Part shown: positions 8,802 to 18,120 of the stretch, one piece after another | Layout: every line of letters begins with the position of its first letter | How positions within the stretch are numbered: the stretch's first letter is position 1 | Source: Parachlamydiales bacterium | GTDB lineage: Bacteria; Chlamydiota; Chlamydiia; Chlamydiales; JABDDJ01 | Assembly (NCBI GenBank): GCA_041671045.1 | Contig: JBAZCF010000006.1 | Coordinates: forward strand, 1-64,000 | Direction: 5' to 3' | Length of the DNA stretch: 64,000 nucleotides | The notes under the pieces: model-generated | What the model was told of the DNA's origin: nothing | What the model saw: only the letters and a program-made list of their open reading frames with translations | Databases searched by the model: none | Translations under genes and position numbers: made by a program

Positions 8802-10028
8802 CTAAATGCTTGATTCCCATTCTTTTACGGTAGTGTAGAAAAAAACATTTCTATTCAGATTGTTTGTTTCTTGCGCTACGCCTAATGCACTGACAGTGTT
8901 CCCGATAACATTTAAAACGGTTGATATAATTTCGCGAATAGCTTCAAAAGCTGCTATCCAGGCAATGCCTTCAATAGGTAGTCCGATGGCTTTAAAAACA
9001 GCATAAAGTTGCAGTAGGCTTGCTCCCGGTATGCCGCCAGTTCCTAACGAAGTAAGTGTAGCGGTAAGTATTAAGATAGAGATACCTTCCCATCCTAGGG
9101 GTATATTATAGGCTTGGGCGACAAAAACTGCACACATTCCATGAAAGAGAGAAAGACCGTTAAGATTAAGCGTTGCACCCATGGGGGCTACAAATCCGGC
9201 GATATCCCTGCTAATGCCTAAATTCCGTGTCATGCATTGGATAGTGACGGGCAGGGTTGCAGTACTGCTTCCGGTGGCAAAGGCAATATATAGAGCGTTG
9301 CGCATCCCTGCTATTAAATTGGTAATATTCAAACGCCAGAAGGCTTTTAGTATGATCGTATAGATCAAAAGCATGCAAAAAATGCCCAGTATATATACAA
9401 GGAAAAATTTCAGTGCGGTGGGTGTCCATGAGGCTGCTTCGAATGTGCCGGCAGCATAAGCTGCGGTAACAAAGATTCCGAAAGGAGCTAGCGTCAATAC
9501 GATGGATGTGATTTGCAGCATAGATTCGTAAATGGACTCCAGACATTCCGTTACGGGCCGCGCCTTCTGCCCTGCGGCGTTAATTGCAATGCCTAGAAAT
9601 GCTGCGAAAATAAGGATCTGGATAATGTTACCATTGGCAAGCGAGGCGAGAGGATTGGTAGGAATCCAAGAGAGAAGCATAGTGCCGATGGAAGGAGTTT
9701 CCAGATGAATGGGGATGGGAGTTGTTAATTCCAATCCTGTGCCAATGTGGAAAACATTAGATAGGGTTACACCTAGCATCAGGGAGATTATGGTCAGAGA
9801 GACGAATATGACTAAAGTCTTAAATGCGACATTAAAAAAGGCGCGTGGGGTTTTAAAATGGATAATGCCTAAAGTAACGCTGGAAAGGACGAGTGCGACA
9901 ACGATCATATTGATCAGCTTAAAAAAAACTTCGGCGGCTTTTTGAAAATAGGGGTGGGCATCAGGAAGGAAATATCCCAAAATGCTTCCTAAAAGAGCTG
10001 CTAAAGTAATTTTTGTTGTCAAATGCAT
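8802..10028 (-). CDS. Dicarboxylate/amino acid:cation symporter (DAACS), second copy
   Basis: This 408-residue paralog of the next gene has the same layout of eight membrane segments and two hairpins. Hairpin 1 shows GSSTATLPV. Its TM7 motif reads LNLNGLS, so both the Asp and the Thr of the usual NMDGT are changed, unlike the neighbour, which keeps the Thr. This suggests a different substrate or altered ion coupling. The start ATG at 10028 overlaps the end of lpxK by ten bases, indicating translational coupling in one operon. Tandem duplication followed by divergence is the likely origin. Substrates such as glutamate, aspartate, succinate or malate are possible. Confidence 0.87.
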   Translation of the reverse strand: MHLTTKITLAALLGSILGYFLPDAHPYFQKAAEVFFKLINMIVVALVLSSVTLGIIHFKTPRAFFNVAFKTLVIFVSLTIISLMLGVTLSNVFHIGTGLELTTPIPIHLETPSIGTMLLSWIPTNPLASLANGNIIQILIFAAFLGIAINAAGQKARPVTECLESIYESMLQITSIVLTLAPFGIFVTAAYAAGTFEAASWTPTALKFFLVYILGIFCMLLIYTIILKAFWRLNITNLIAGMRNALYIAFATGSSTATLPVTIQCMTRNLGISRDIAGFVAPMGATLNLNGLSLFHGMCAVFVAQAYNIPLGWEGISILILTATLTSLGTGGIPGASLLQLYAVFKAIGLPIEGIAWIAAFEAIREIISTVLNVIGNTVSALGVAQETNNLNRNVFFYTTVKEWESSI

Positions 10029-11107
10029 TCATTTACCTTTTTCTTAAGACCTGACAGCCATGCTTCCCAAGCATCTTTGTCAAAAGCAACCTTCATTTCC
10101 ATGTGCGGCCAAACTACAGGCAAAGGCAGTTCTATTGTCCATGAGGAGATTTTCACAGCATCTTTTTCTGTACAGATAAGAAATTCCGCTCCTTTTGCTT
10201 TAGCATCGGTAGTGATGGTATAAAGCTGACTCAGGGAATAATCTGCGTGGTCATCAAAAAAGTGACGTGCAACAATGTCGATATGAAGGGTTTCAACAGT
10301 TTCGACAAAGGATTTCGGATTTGCGATCCCGCAAAATAGAGCCCCTTTTTTGTGAAAGAGGCTTTGGTTGAGTGTAGCATAATCCCCTAATATTCCCCCA
10401 ACGGTAAGTTCAACTCCGACGAACGGGGCTTTTGTGTAAGAGGAGTATCTTTGCTTTAGCGTTGTGTAGTCTTGAATATCTTTTGCGCGGGTAATGACAA
10501 CAAGATCGGCTCTTGAAAGAGCTTTAGGGTTTTCGCGTAGAATTCCGCGCGGAAAGGGGTGCATCTCTTCAGGATGTGTAGAAGCGTCGATTAAAACGAT
10601 GTCGGTATCACGTTGTAAAGCGCGGTGCTGGAATCCGTCATCTAGAAGCAGCAGCTTATAACCCCTTGAGAAAGCTAATTGGGCACTTTCCTGTCTATTT
10701 TTTCCGATGACTACAGCATTTTCAGGAAGGTTTTGTGCTAGCAGAGCCGGCTCATCACCGGTGTAAGCTATGTCGATGGGAGTCTTTGCATCTATAATAA
10801 AAGAGTGTTTCTGTTTCTTTTTTGCCCTGTAACCGCGCGTTAAAATAGCGCTTTTGGATCCGGATAGGCTTTTGGCGAGGAAGATGGTAAAAGGTGTTTT
10901 ACCGGAACCACCGGCTTGGAGATTTCCGATGCTGATAATATATGTGCCTGCAGGACGACCTGACTTGAGGAGGTTTTTATCATAAGCTTGGTTGCGTAAG
11001 AAAACAACGCCTTGAAAGAGCTTGCTTAGGCCTGCTAGGCCTAATTTTAATGTTGAGCCAAAGAATGAGGAGTTAGTACGTAGAAAAGAGCGGAATTGCT
11101 GTTCCAT
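10019..11107 (-). CDS. lpxK: Tetraacyldisaccharide 4'-kinase LpxK
   Basis: The 362-residue kinase phosphorylates the 4' position of the lipid A disaccharide precursor at the cytoplasmic face of the inner membrane. The P-loop GNLQAGGSGKTPF lies at about residues 62-74. It is preceded by an N-terminal amphipathic/hydrophobic segment that anchors LpxK in the membrane. Other typical features are LLLDDGFQHRALQRD and LVVITRAK. The length is slightly above the E. coli enzyme (328 residues). It follows gmhA by 11 bases and overlaps the downstream symporter by ten, so LPS and transport genes are in one transcription unit. Confidence 0.95.
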   Translation of the reverse strand: MEQQFRSFLRTNSSFFGSTLKLGLAGLSKLFQGVVFLRNQAYDKNLLKSGRPAGTYIISIGNLQAGGSGKTPFTIFLAKSLSGSKSAILTRGYRAKKKQKHSFIIDAKTPIDIAYTGDEPALLAQNLPENAVVIGKNRQESAQLAFSRGYKLLLLDDGFQHRALQRDTDIVLIDASTHPEEMHPFPRGILRENPKALSRADLVVITRAKDIQDYTTLKQRYSSYTKAPFVGVELTVGGILGDYATLNQSLFHKKGALFCGIANPKSFVETVETLHIDIVARHFFDDHADYSLSQLYTITTDAKAKGAEFLICTEKDAVKISSWTIELPLPVVWPHMEMKVAFDKDAWEAWLSGLKKKVNECI

Positions 11108-11118
11108 CCTATTTTCTC

Positions 11119-11754
11119 CTAGGACAGTGGCAGCACATCAGTACGGCCTAAAATCTTTTGAGCGGAGGCCAGTTCATTATTAGAGAAAAGGTTATATTCA
11201 ATCAGTTCGATGATGATATGCAGGGCTGCCATATGAGCTTCTTGAATACGGTCTGAAGTGGAAAATCCATCAATGATCAATTCGAGATCGGACTTTCCTT
11301 TTAGAGGCCCTCCCCCTTTTCCCAACAAAGAAATCGTGTTAAGGCCTAATTTTGTTGCCGTCTCGACAGCATTGATAATGCTTGGAGATTTTCCGCTGGT
11401 AGATAGCGCAATGAGGACATCACCCGGTTTGCCATAAGCTTCCACGCCTCTGGAAAAAACAAATTCGTAGCCGATATCATTAGCGACGCATGTTAAATGC
11501 CCGGCCTCGTTAAGGACAATAGCAGGCAAGGCAGGTCTTTTGCTGCGGAAAAATCCGGTGAGTTCTTCAGCAAAGTGAGTCGCATCGCAAAGGCTTCCGC
11601 CATTACCGATAGCAATGACTTTGTTGCCGGCGAGGAGGGAATCAGAGAGCATGCGAGCTGATTGCTGTATAAAAACAAGTGCATCGGGCTCTTTTAATGT
11701 ACTGACTGCGCGGATGGAGTCTTCGACAACTTGCTCAATGTAACTGGTATCCAT
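11119..11754 (-). CDS. gmhA: SIS-domain phosphoheptose isomerase (GmhA-like)
   Basis: This 211-residue single SIS domain protein shows the sugar-phosphate binding stretch AIGNGGSLCDATHFAEEL and the second loop STSGKSPSIINAV. It also has a C-terminal segment with QEAHMAALHIIIE, where Glu and His residues of GmhA lie. GmhA converts sedoheptulose 7-phosphate to D-glycero-manno-heptose 7-phosphate, the first step to LPS heptose. DiaA and related SIS proteins have similar sequences, but the position directly before lpxK and the presence of kdsD nearby favour GmhA. It is the first gene of the four-gene operon running leftward. Confidence 0.85.
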   Translation of the reverse strand: MDTSYIEQVVEDSIRAVSTLKEPDALVFIQQSARMLSDSLLAGNKVIAIGNGGSLCDATHFAEELTGFFRSKRPALPAIVLNEAGHLTCVANDIGYEFVFSRGVEAYGKPGDVLIALSTSGKSPSIINAVETATKLGLNTISLLGKGGGPLKGKSDLELIIDGFSTSDRIQEAHMAALHIIIELIEYNLFSNNELASAQKILGRTDVLPLS

Positions 11755-11879
11755 TTTATCCTTGCCTTTTCAGATCGAGACATTTACATTCTGGAAATTT
11801 ATACTTTTTGCGGTAGATTTATTGCAAGTAAGGGTTTATGACTTATGACTAATGAATGCTTATATCTGAATGGTACATC

Positions 11880-12473
11880 ATGAAGTATTTTTTATCCTTG
11901 TGCACATTTTTCGCGGTATTTTTCTCCGGTTTGTCCGCACGAGAACCCGAAGCATTCCTTACTTACCGCCCCACAATATTTGTTCCTTTTTCCAACGATT
12001 TCAGAAAAACAATAGGCGAAGGTCTTTTTGCGAATCAATTTGAAGGCGGCTTTTTTACCTATCCCGATTGGAGTGTGTGGGGAAATGTTTCATATCTTAG
12101 TAGAACGGGGGATCTTAGCGGATTCCGCGATTCCGCTAAGATCCAATTACTGACGCTAAGCGCAGGAGCCTCTTACCATTTCGCCATGAACATTTGGAAT
12201 TGCGAGGGATACTTAGGAGTTGGCCCTTTATATGGCAAAGCAAACTTTGTTGATCCGAGACAAGATCGGGATAATGTCAACTTAAACCGCGATGCTTTGG
12301 GAGCTATTGTTAAATTCGGTTTCATTTATCATTTTCAGCGCTGCGCACAATTAGACCTCTTCTGCGACTACCAGCAGTTGGTGGTCAAGTCGCACGTAAG
12401 ATCAGGTTCAACAAAAGGAAACCTGACCTTAAGCGGACTCAATACCGGGATTGGCTTAGGAATAGTTTTCTAG
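11880..12473 (+). CDS. Probable small outer-membrane beta-barrel protein
   Basis: I take the start at the ATG at 11880, because the following residues form a clean signal peptide (KYFLSLCTFFAVFFSGLSA, probable cleavage after LSA). An ATG 24 bases upstream would put a non-typical extension in front of it. The mature part (about 178 residues) alternates hydrophobic and polar residues and has many aromatic and Gly residues. It ends in Phe, as outer-membrane beta-barrels usually do (GLNTGIGLGIVF). This suggests an eight-stranded barrel. No specific family is recognised. It stands alone and converges on pcrA. Confidence 0.7.
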   Translation: MKYFLSLCTFFAVFFSGLSAREPEAFLTYRPTIFVPFSNDFRKTIGEGLFANQFEGGFFTYPDWSVWGNVSYLSRTGDLSGFRDSAKIQLLTLSAGASYHFAMNIWNCEGYLGVGPLYGKANFVDPRQDRDNVNLNRDALGAIVKFGFIYHFQRCAQLDLFCDYQQLVVKSHVRSGSTKGNLTLSGLNTGIGLGIVF

Positions 12474-12481
12474 CCAAAAGA

Positions 12482-14623
12482 TTAAACCTTGGTCAGCCGT
12501 GCAAATTTTGCTACAAGCGTCTTCTCTGTGCGGAGTTTAACAAAGAAAATCCTATAGGCCATTCCTACGTCTAATTCTAAGATAGTGCGGATGGCACCTA
12601 TACCGAAATCTTCATGCACTACGGTATCACCGACTTTGAAGTGCGTTTGGGGAGCTTCTGCAGGCTCTTCTTCGTCGACAAAAAGGAATCTTTTAGGTGT
12701 TGTCCTACCAATACGTTCAATGCACTTCTCAGGGATTTCTGTTAGGAATCTGCTTTTGCGTTGGGTACGGAGCATCCCCCATAATATTCTATTGCGGCAG
12801 TGTGTAAGGTAAAGCAGATCCATGGCACGGGTGACCCCTACATAACATATGCGTCTTTCTTCTTCGATGGCGGGGGGCGAGTCTTTAGCATTGACATGAG
12901 GAAATAGTTCTTCTTCCAAACCTATCAAAAAGGCGATAGGAAACTCTAAACCTTTTCCGTTATGTACTGTCATCAGCTTTACACGAGCGTCATGGCTGGA
13001 TGATTCATCTAAAGAAGATTTTAGAGATAATTCCTCAAGAAATAGAGCCAGATCCGGTTTTCCATGAGCTTCCTCCCATTCCACTGCTTTAGAGATTAAG
13101 CTGTCGAGGTTTTCCCTTCTTTCGCTCATTGTTTCTCTATCTTCAGCGAGGACTTGGAGATAACCGCTTTTCTCAATGGCTGCGATGACGATTTCTTTCA
13201 ATGGCATATGGGCATTGCGAATGGAGCGAAGTTCTTGGATGAGATCGACATAATTCTTTAAACCGCCTTTTTGTTTAGAGGTCAGTCGGATTTCAGAAGT
13301 ATTTTCCGTTACTGCCCTTCTTGCATATTCAAAGATACCTATGCTTGCGGATGAGGATGCTAGGCGTAATTTCTCTAGTGTGGCATCCCCTATCCCTCTT
13401 TTGGGAAGGTTAATAGAACGGTTGAAAGCAATGAAATCGGTGTCAGACTGGACTACCCGTAAAAAGGCTAAAATATCTTTTATCTCTCTGCGCTGATAAA
13501 ATGAAACACCGCCCACAATGACATAGGGTATACGCGAGGAGAGGAATTCGTCTTCCAATGCGCGTGATTGGAAGTGGGTGCGGTAGAAAACGACCATATC
13601 GTCTAATGAAGTACCGTCATCTTCATGTTTCTTTATGCGTGCGGCGACAAAAGAAGCTTCATCCCTTTCATCATTAGCGGTATACAATTTGATCTTTTCA
13701 CCGGCACCCCTATCACTCCAAAGGTGTTTTTCATACCTGCGGTAGTTATTATCGATGAGTGCATTCGCGGCATCTAGTATTGTCGTCGTACTGCGGTAAT
13801 TTTGTTCTAATTGGATGACCTTGGCGCCAGGATAATCCTTTTCAAAGTGGAGAATATTTTCCACATTTGCACCACGCCATGCATAAATAGACTGGTCTGG
13901 ATCTCCGACAACGCACAAATTGCGGTGCTTCTCTACGAGTAATTTTACTAGAGTATACTGTGCAGGGTTTGTATCTTGATATTCATCAATCAGAAGGAAG
14001 TCCCAGCGGTTTTGATAGGCTTGCAGTATTTCAGGTTTTTCTTTGAAAAGACGTACAGGCATGTAGATGAGATCGTCAAAATCTAAGGCTTGGCACTCTT
14101 TAAGTTTTGCTTGATAGATCTGGTATACCTTGGGGAATAATTCTGCAAGGGTGTGAGGCAACTCTGAAGTATCCACTTCTGAGGGTTCTTGGAGTGCGTT
14201 TTTTGCTTTGGAAATTAGTTCCCGATAGGTGCGTGCCTCCTGCTTCTTATCGCTTAGCCCTAGCTCATTTAAACAGCTTTTAATGAGCTTCTCGGTATCT
14301 TCCATATCATAAATGGTAAAATCACGTCGATAACCTATAGCTGTGATTGATTCCCTTAGAATGCGGGCGCCTAGGCTATGGAATGTACATATGAGTACAT
14401 GGGCCTGTGTTTGTTTTGCGACCCTTTCGCGCATTTCTTGAGAAGCTTTATTGGTAAATGTGACACCCAAAATCCTTCCTGCAGGAACTCCTAGCTCTAG
14501 CAAATGGACGATACGGTGGGTAACAACGCGCGTTTTTCCTGAGCCTGCGCCGGCCAATACAAGAAGTGGTCCTTCCACATGTTCTATTGCAATTTGTTGT
14601 TCTGGATTGAGCTTCTGAGACAA
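12482..14623 (-). CDS. pcrA: ATP-dependent DNA helicase PcrA/UvrD
   Basis: The 713-residue superfamily 1A helicase unwinds DNA 3' to 5' in nucleotide excision and mismatch repair. All motifs are visible: Walker A LAGAGSGKTRVV at about residues 21-32, Walker B LLIDEYQDTNPAQ near 218-230 and motif III GDPDQSIYAWRGA. Motif IV is QLEQNYRST and motif VI is seen as VTRAMDLLYLTHC. The C-terminal 50 residues (FKVGDTVVHEDFGIGAI) form the Tudor/KOW-like domain that binds RNA polymerase in PcrA. The reading frame starts with TTG at 14623, preceded by GGAGA at a good distance. There is no ATG before the Walker A motif. Confidence 0.94.
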   Translation of the reverse strand: MSQKLNPEQQIAIEHVEGPLLVLAGAGSGKTRVVTHRIVHLLELGVPAGRILGVTFTNKASQEMRERVAKQTQAHVLICTFHSLGARILRESITAIGYRRDFTIYDMEDTEKLIKSCLNELGLSDKKQEARTYRELISKAKNALQEPSEVDTSELPHTLAELFPKVYQIYQAKLKECQALDFDDLIYMPVRLFKEKPEILQAYQNRWDFLLIDEYQDTNPAQYTLVKLLVEKHRNLCVVGDPDQSIYAWRGANVENILHFEKDYPGAKVIQLEQNYRSTTTILDAANALIDNNYRRYEKHLWSDRGAGEKIKLYTANDERDEASFVAARIKKHEDDGTSLDDMVVFYRTHFQSRALEDEFLSSRIPYVIVGGVSFYQRREIKDILAFLRVVQSDTDFIAFNRSINLPKRGIGDATLEKLRLASSSASIGIFEYARRAVTENTSEIRLTSKQKGGLKNYVDLIQELRSIRNAHMPLKEIVIAAIEKSGYLQVLAEDRETMSERRENLDSLISKAVEWEEAHGKPDLALFLEELSLKSSLDESSSHDARVKLMTVHNGKGLEFPIAFLIGLEEELFPHVNAKDSPPAIEEERRICYVGVTRAMDLLYLTHCRNRILWGMLRTQRKSRFLTEIPEKCIERIGRTTPKRFLFVDEEEPAEAPQTHFKVGDTVVHEDFGIGAIRTILELDVGMAYRIFFVKLRTEKTLVAKFARLTKV

Positions 14624-14895
14624 GATTTTCTCCGGGTTGACGAAGATGGTAGCAAAAGTCGGGAGATGGTGTCTATATGCAACCAGTAAATGTTTCCTGA
14701 TCTTATCTAGTCCTATTTACAGCGGGGTCATTGTCTAATTTGCTGTTCTGCTAAAATTTACGTTCTTAAACCTGCTACAATATATTTTTAATCAAAAAAA
14801 CAAATATACAATACATTAAATTAGAATCTTTATTTATTCAATCTTAATAGATCAATAGTAAGATATATTTAAATCTTAATAATAAAGTAAATATT
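14624..14895. other. Divergent intergenic region, AT-rich
   Basis: This 272-base region between pcrA and a large unknown gene carries the divergent promoters for both. The half next to the large gene is extremely AT-rich (about 14750-14890). I see no small gene or hairpin. Confidence 0.4.
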
Positions 14896-17800
14896 ATGTC
14901 ATTTCCTGCTAGAATGGATGCTCCAGGAAAAAGAGCACTAGATTGTGTTACTTCCCCTCCTTATCACTCTCCAGTAAAATTACCCAGAAAAATTATACCT
15001 TGCCCGTCTGGTAAAGAAAATTGCCCGCCTTCTCCTGAAAAAAGTAATGTCCTTTCTATTGCTCAAACAGCTTTAAACTACTCCACTCCCCTTCCAGTTA
15101 AAAATATTAAAAAGCTTTCTCCCCAAACAATCTGTGATCAAACAGTGTGGAAAGCTTACTTTGAAAAGGAAGGCATTGATGCAGATTCGGATAGGATAGA
15201 AGAATGCGTGACAAAATTTAGTAAACTTGCTTCTACTTACCCCTTTAATTTCGAAAGTTTTTTTTCTTCATTGTTGAAAAAATCTTCATTAATGGAACTT
15301 TCGTTGAAAATCGATTTGTCGACCGAGTCCTTTTTTATCAAGTTTGAAGAAATTATCCATCATCCCAAAATAACTGAAGAAGAAATCCTATTACTTTCTG
15401 ATCTATTAAACTTTTATCCTATACATACAAGAATTGTATTAAGCGCCTTTATCAATGGATTAAATACCGACAACTACTTTGTTTGTGAATTATTAACTGA
15501 AGTCCAATATAATCCCCCTTTTTTTATTGATATCTTAAATGATATTTCTGATAAAGACTACGCTTTTGATGTGCTTAAACTAATACATGCCTGGAGGGAA
15601 AGTGATCTACTCCCCCCCTTGTTACAGATTCTTCATTCAGCGCTCAAGAATTTTAACGAAAATATTCTACAAAATATCAATGCTATAGGGATTCAAGCAC
15701 CTCAGCTTATTTTTGATATCGCCAGACTCGTCCATTTACATCGAGAAACATTAAGATTACTCTCAAACTTAGAATTATTAGGGGTACCGTGCCCAAATTT
15801 TGAGTTGGATAAACTATCTAAAGTGCTTGAGAGAATTACCCCACCTGATTTTCCTATCTACAGATTATTCAGTCTTTCTTTTGTCAATATTCAGCATGAA
15901 TTGATCATTGACCTATTGATACATCATCCTGATGAACTCTTCGAAATATTACAACTTAATGACTCAGGACAGGTAACTAATAATTATGTCAGCTCTATCA
16001 TGCAGAGTATACAGGGCATTGAACATGAAGAATTATTAGAGGAGTTGATAGAAAATGTTAAAGGGATTCCCCTCAACATTAGAATGAAGCTTCTTGCCCT
16101 AGCTGGACATGGAAATGTCCAATATGCTGGAATTATTCTGGCGAATTGGTTAGACAAACCACACATGAGGAGTTTTCTCAACGGCATCCTCAAAGTCGCT
16201 GTTGAGAATGGAGATTCAGTTTTAGCGAAACATTTAAGCAATACCCAGATTTTAGGACTGACAGATGTATTCAAATTATTTGCTTATCTTTTAGAAAATG
16301 AATTTGAAGATGTGATCTATGCATATTGTCATTGCGAGACAAAACCTGACCTGCAGGTACTCACTCAAGCAAGTCTGAAACATTTTACTGTCCATGGAAA
16401 ATTAGGAGTGCAATTTAGATCCTTGTTGATCTCGGCGCAAGAAGATAGTGAATGGACAAAGCAATTTCTAATTCTTTTAAATAACGAAACTGATGCATGG
16501 AAAACCTCCCAGGATAAATCTGAGAGCTTTCCAATGCTCGCTGCTAAACAAGTAATGGCTTTCGACGGTGACTTAAAAGCTGCAGAATTGCTTCTACATT
16601 TACCGGAGAATGTTTTCAATCTTCCGATAGCATCTATTTTTGATATTAAACTTATTGCTAGGGTATGGCAAAACGGAAGTTTTGATCCAAGTCAACTTGC
16701 AAAATTTGAATCTACCATCCTAGCTCACCTACAAATAACTAAAAATCTCACTGCAGACACTATTGTCAGTAACATTCTAACAGCTTCCAGAAAGTTCAAT
16801 CTTTCATTTATTTCGTATAGCAACCTTGAAAACTATAAAATTGCATTTAATGATCTTATAAGCAGAACCATAGCCGTAACGTGTGTATTAGATAGCGGAC
16901 TTATCCATCTACAGTTATTAAATGAAATTGCTGCCTCCCCCCTGCTCAAAAATTTTACTGATGAATTGAATAGCCATCTAATTAAGCGTGTAAGGGCACT
17001 GAATGCTAATCCGACGCTCAAGTTAAAATTTGAGTCCCTTCAATTTGACGGAGATCAGAACGGGCCTATTGCGCTCCTTGTCCGTGCTACATTAGGACTA
17101 AAAAGGGGCGCAGCGATATCACATGCTGACCTTATCAGAACAGCTTTTTTTGCCTATTTACATATGCCGGCGACTCTTCAAGACAGGTGTTCCGGTGTAA
17201 GTGCGTTAGAGTTATTTTTTACTACAGATCCAACGCTCATATTAAATTGGCTGAAAGAGTTTACAGCGAAGAATAAACTAGAGTTAACATTTGATAACAT
17301 AGACGTTAGCATTCTGCCCAACCTTGTGCCGGATATTTCATTTCTTAATTCACCTCTTACCGTCTTCAGAAATCATCCTGATTTTGTGGGCCTACTACCA
17401 TTGGCAAACTATTTTAATGTAGCGCCAGAAGATGTTTCACATTGGTATGAAGCTGCATTCGATCATATCGCAGAGATGAACCTGCAGTCCAAGAAAGTTT
17501 CCTTGGATACAACAACCAAGAAATTATTCGATGCCTTACTGAAGACCCTGCATTCTTTTACGGCTATTCCGTTGCAGGGACAGGAGGAAACTCATTATGA
17601 AGCTGTTCTAGTTGTAGCTGCACTATTTGAACCTTTACCTTGCCGCATGCTTCAGGCAGCGATTCTTTCTAGCGATGTCTGTCGTCTCACTAAATTCAGG
17701 GATCAAACAAGAAAATCTTTTAATGAATTTGTGAACATGCACTTTAAGCAAATGTCAGATAATCTGCAGAATAATCTTGAGAACCTTTTTGAAACAAATT

Positions 17801-18120
17801 TGAATGAGTCTTCTACGGTTTACTTTAGTACTAGCATTAATGAAACCAAAGTTTTCCGGAATGCTATCGTTGATCCTAGAAACTTTGATTTTAAGGATGC
17901 TCATCCTATCCTTTCTGAAAACAACTACAATAAATATTTCATAGAACTGGTTGAAGCAACTCTTACTCAATTCATCCAAGATTCCGCCCCTGCAGGTTTA
18001 CCTCCGGATAACAAGAATTCAGTCGATGAATTGTTAGATCAAGTGCATAAAAATTCCCTTATGAAAATCATTTCGTTGTCAGCCCTAACCACGATAGTGA
18101 AGCTGTTCAATATCCACTGA
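14896..18120 (+). CDS. Large unknown helical protein, 5' part of a frameshifted gene
   Basis: The reading frame has 1,074 codons and no recognisable domain. The first 60 residues or so look disordered and contain Ser-Pro/Thr-Pro pairs and a KENCPP motif. From about residue 75 on, the protein is leucine-rich and predicted to be an alpha-helical solenoid. Codons are AT-rich like its unknown neighbours. The true protein seems longer: the last 22 codons or so are probably not native. A -1 shift near 18049-18053 (five A's) leads into an open frame that continues without an ATG to 18875. Secretion as a host-interaction protein is a guess based on size and composition. Confidence 0.75.
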   Translation: MSFPARMDAPGKRALDCVTSPPYHSPVKLPRKIIPCPSGKENCPPSPEKSNVLSIAQTALNYSTPLPVKNIKKLSPQTICDQTVWKAYFEKEGIDADSDRIEECVTKFSKLASTYPFNFESFFSSLLKKSSLMELSLKIDLSTESFFIKFEEIIHHPKITEEEILLLSDLLNFYPIHTRIVLSAFINGLNTDNYFVCELLTEVQYNPPFFIDILNDISDKDYAFDVLKLIHAWRESDLLPPLLQILHSALKNFNENILQNINAIGIQAPQLIFDIARLVHLHRETLRLLSNLELLGVPCPNFELDKLSKVLERITPPDFPIYRLFSLSFVNIQHELIIDLLIHHPDELFEILQLNDSGQVTNNYVSSIMQSIQGIEHEELLEELIENVKGIPLNIRMKLLALAGHGNVQYAGIILANWLDKPHMRSFLNGILKVAVENGDSVLAKHLSNTQILGLTDVFKLFAYLLENEFEDVIYAYCHCETKPDLQVLTQASLKHFTVHGKLGVQFRSLLISAQEDSEWTKQFLILLNNETDAWKTSQDKSESFPMLAAKQVMAFDGDLKAAELLLHLPENVFNLPIASIFDIKLIARVWQNGSFDPSQLAKFESTILAHLQITKNLTADTIVSNILTASRKFNLSFISYSNLENYKIAFNDLISRTIAVTCVLDSGLIHLQLLNEIAASPLLKNFTDELNSHLIKRVRALNANPTLKLKFESLQFDGDQNGPIALLVRATLGLKRGAAISHADLIRTAFFAYLHMPATLQDRCSGVSALELFFTTDPTLILNWLKEFTAKNKLELTFDNIDVSILPNLVPDISFLNSPLTVFRNHPDFVGLLPLANYFNVAPEDVSHWYEAAFDHIAEMNLQSKKVSLDTTTKKLFDALLKTLHSFTAIPLQGQEETHYEAVLVVAALFEPLPCRMLQAAILSSDVCRLTKFRDQTRKSFNEFVNMHFKQMSDNLQNNLENLFETNLNESSTVYFSTSINETKVFRNAIVDPRNFDFKDAHPILSENNYNKYFIELVEATLTQFIQDSAPAGLPPDNKNSVDELLDQVHKNSLMKIISLSALTTIVKLFNIH

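Noticed and set aside
18040..18120. Programmed -1 ribosomal frameshifting
   Set aside because: There is no canonical slippery heptamer in the zero frame and no evident downstream stem-loop. An indel mutation or sequence error is a simpler explanation.
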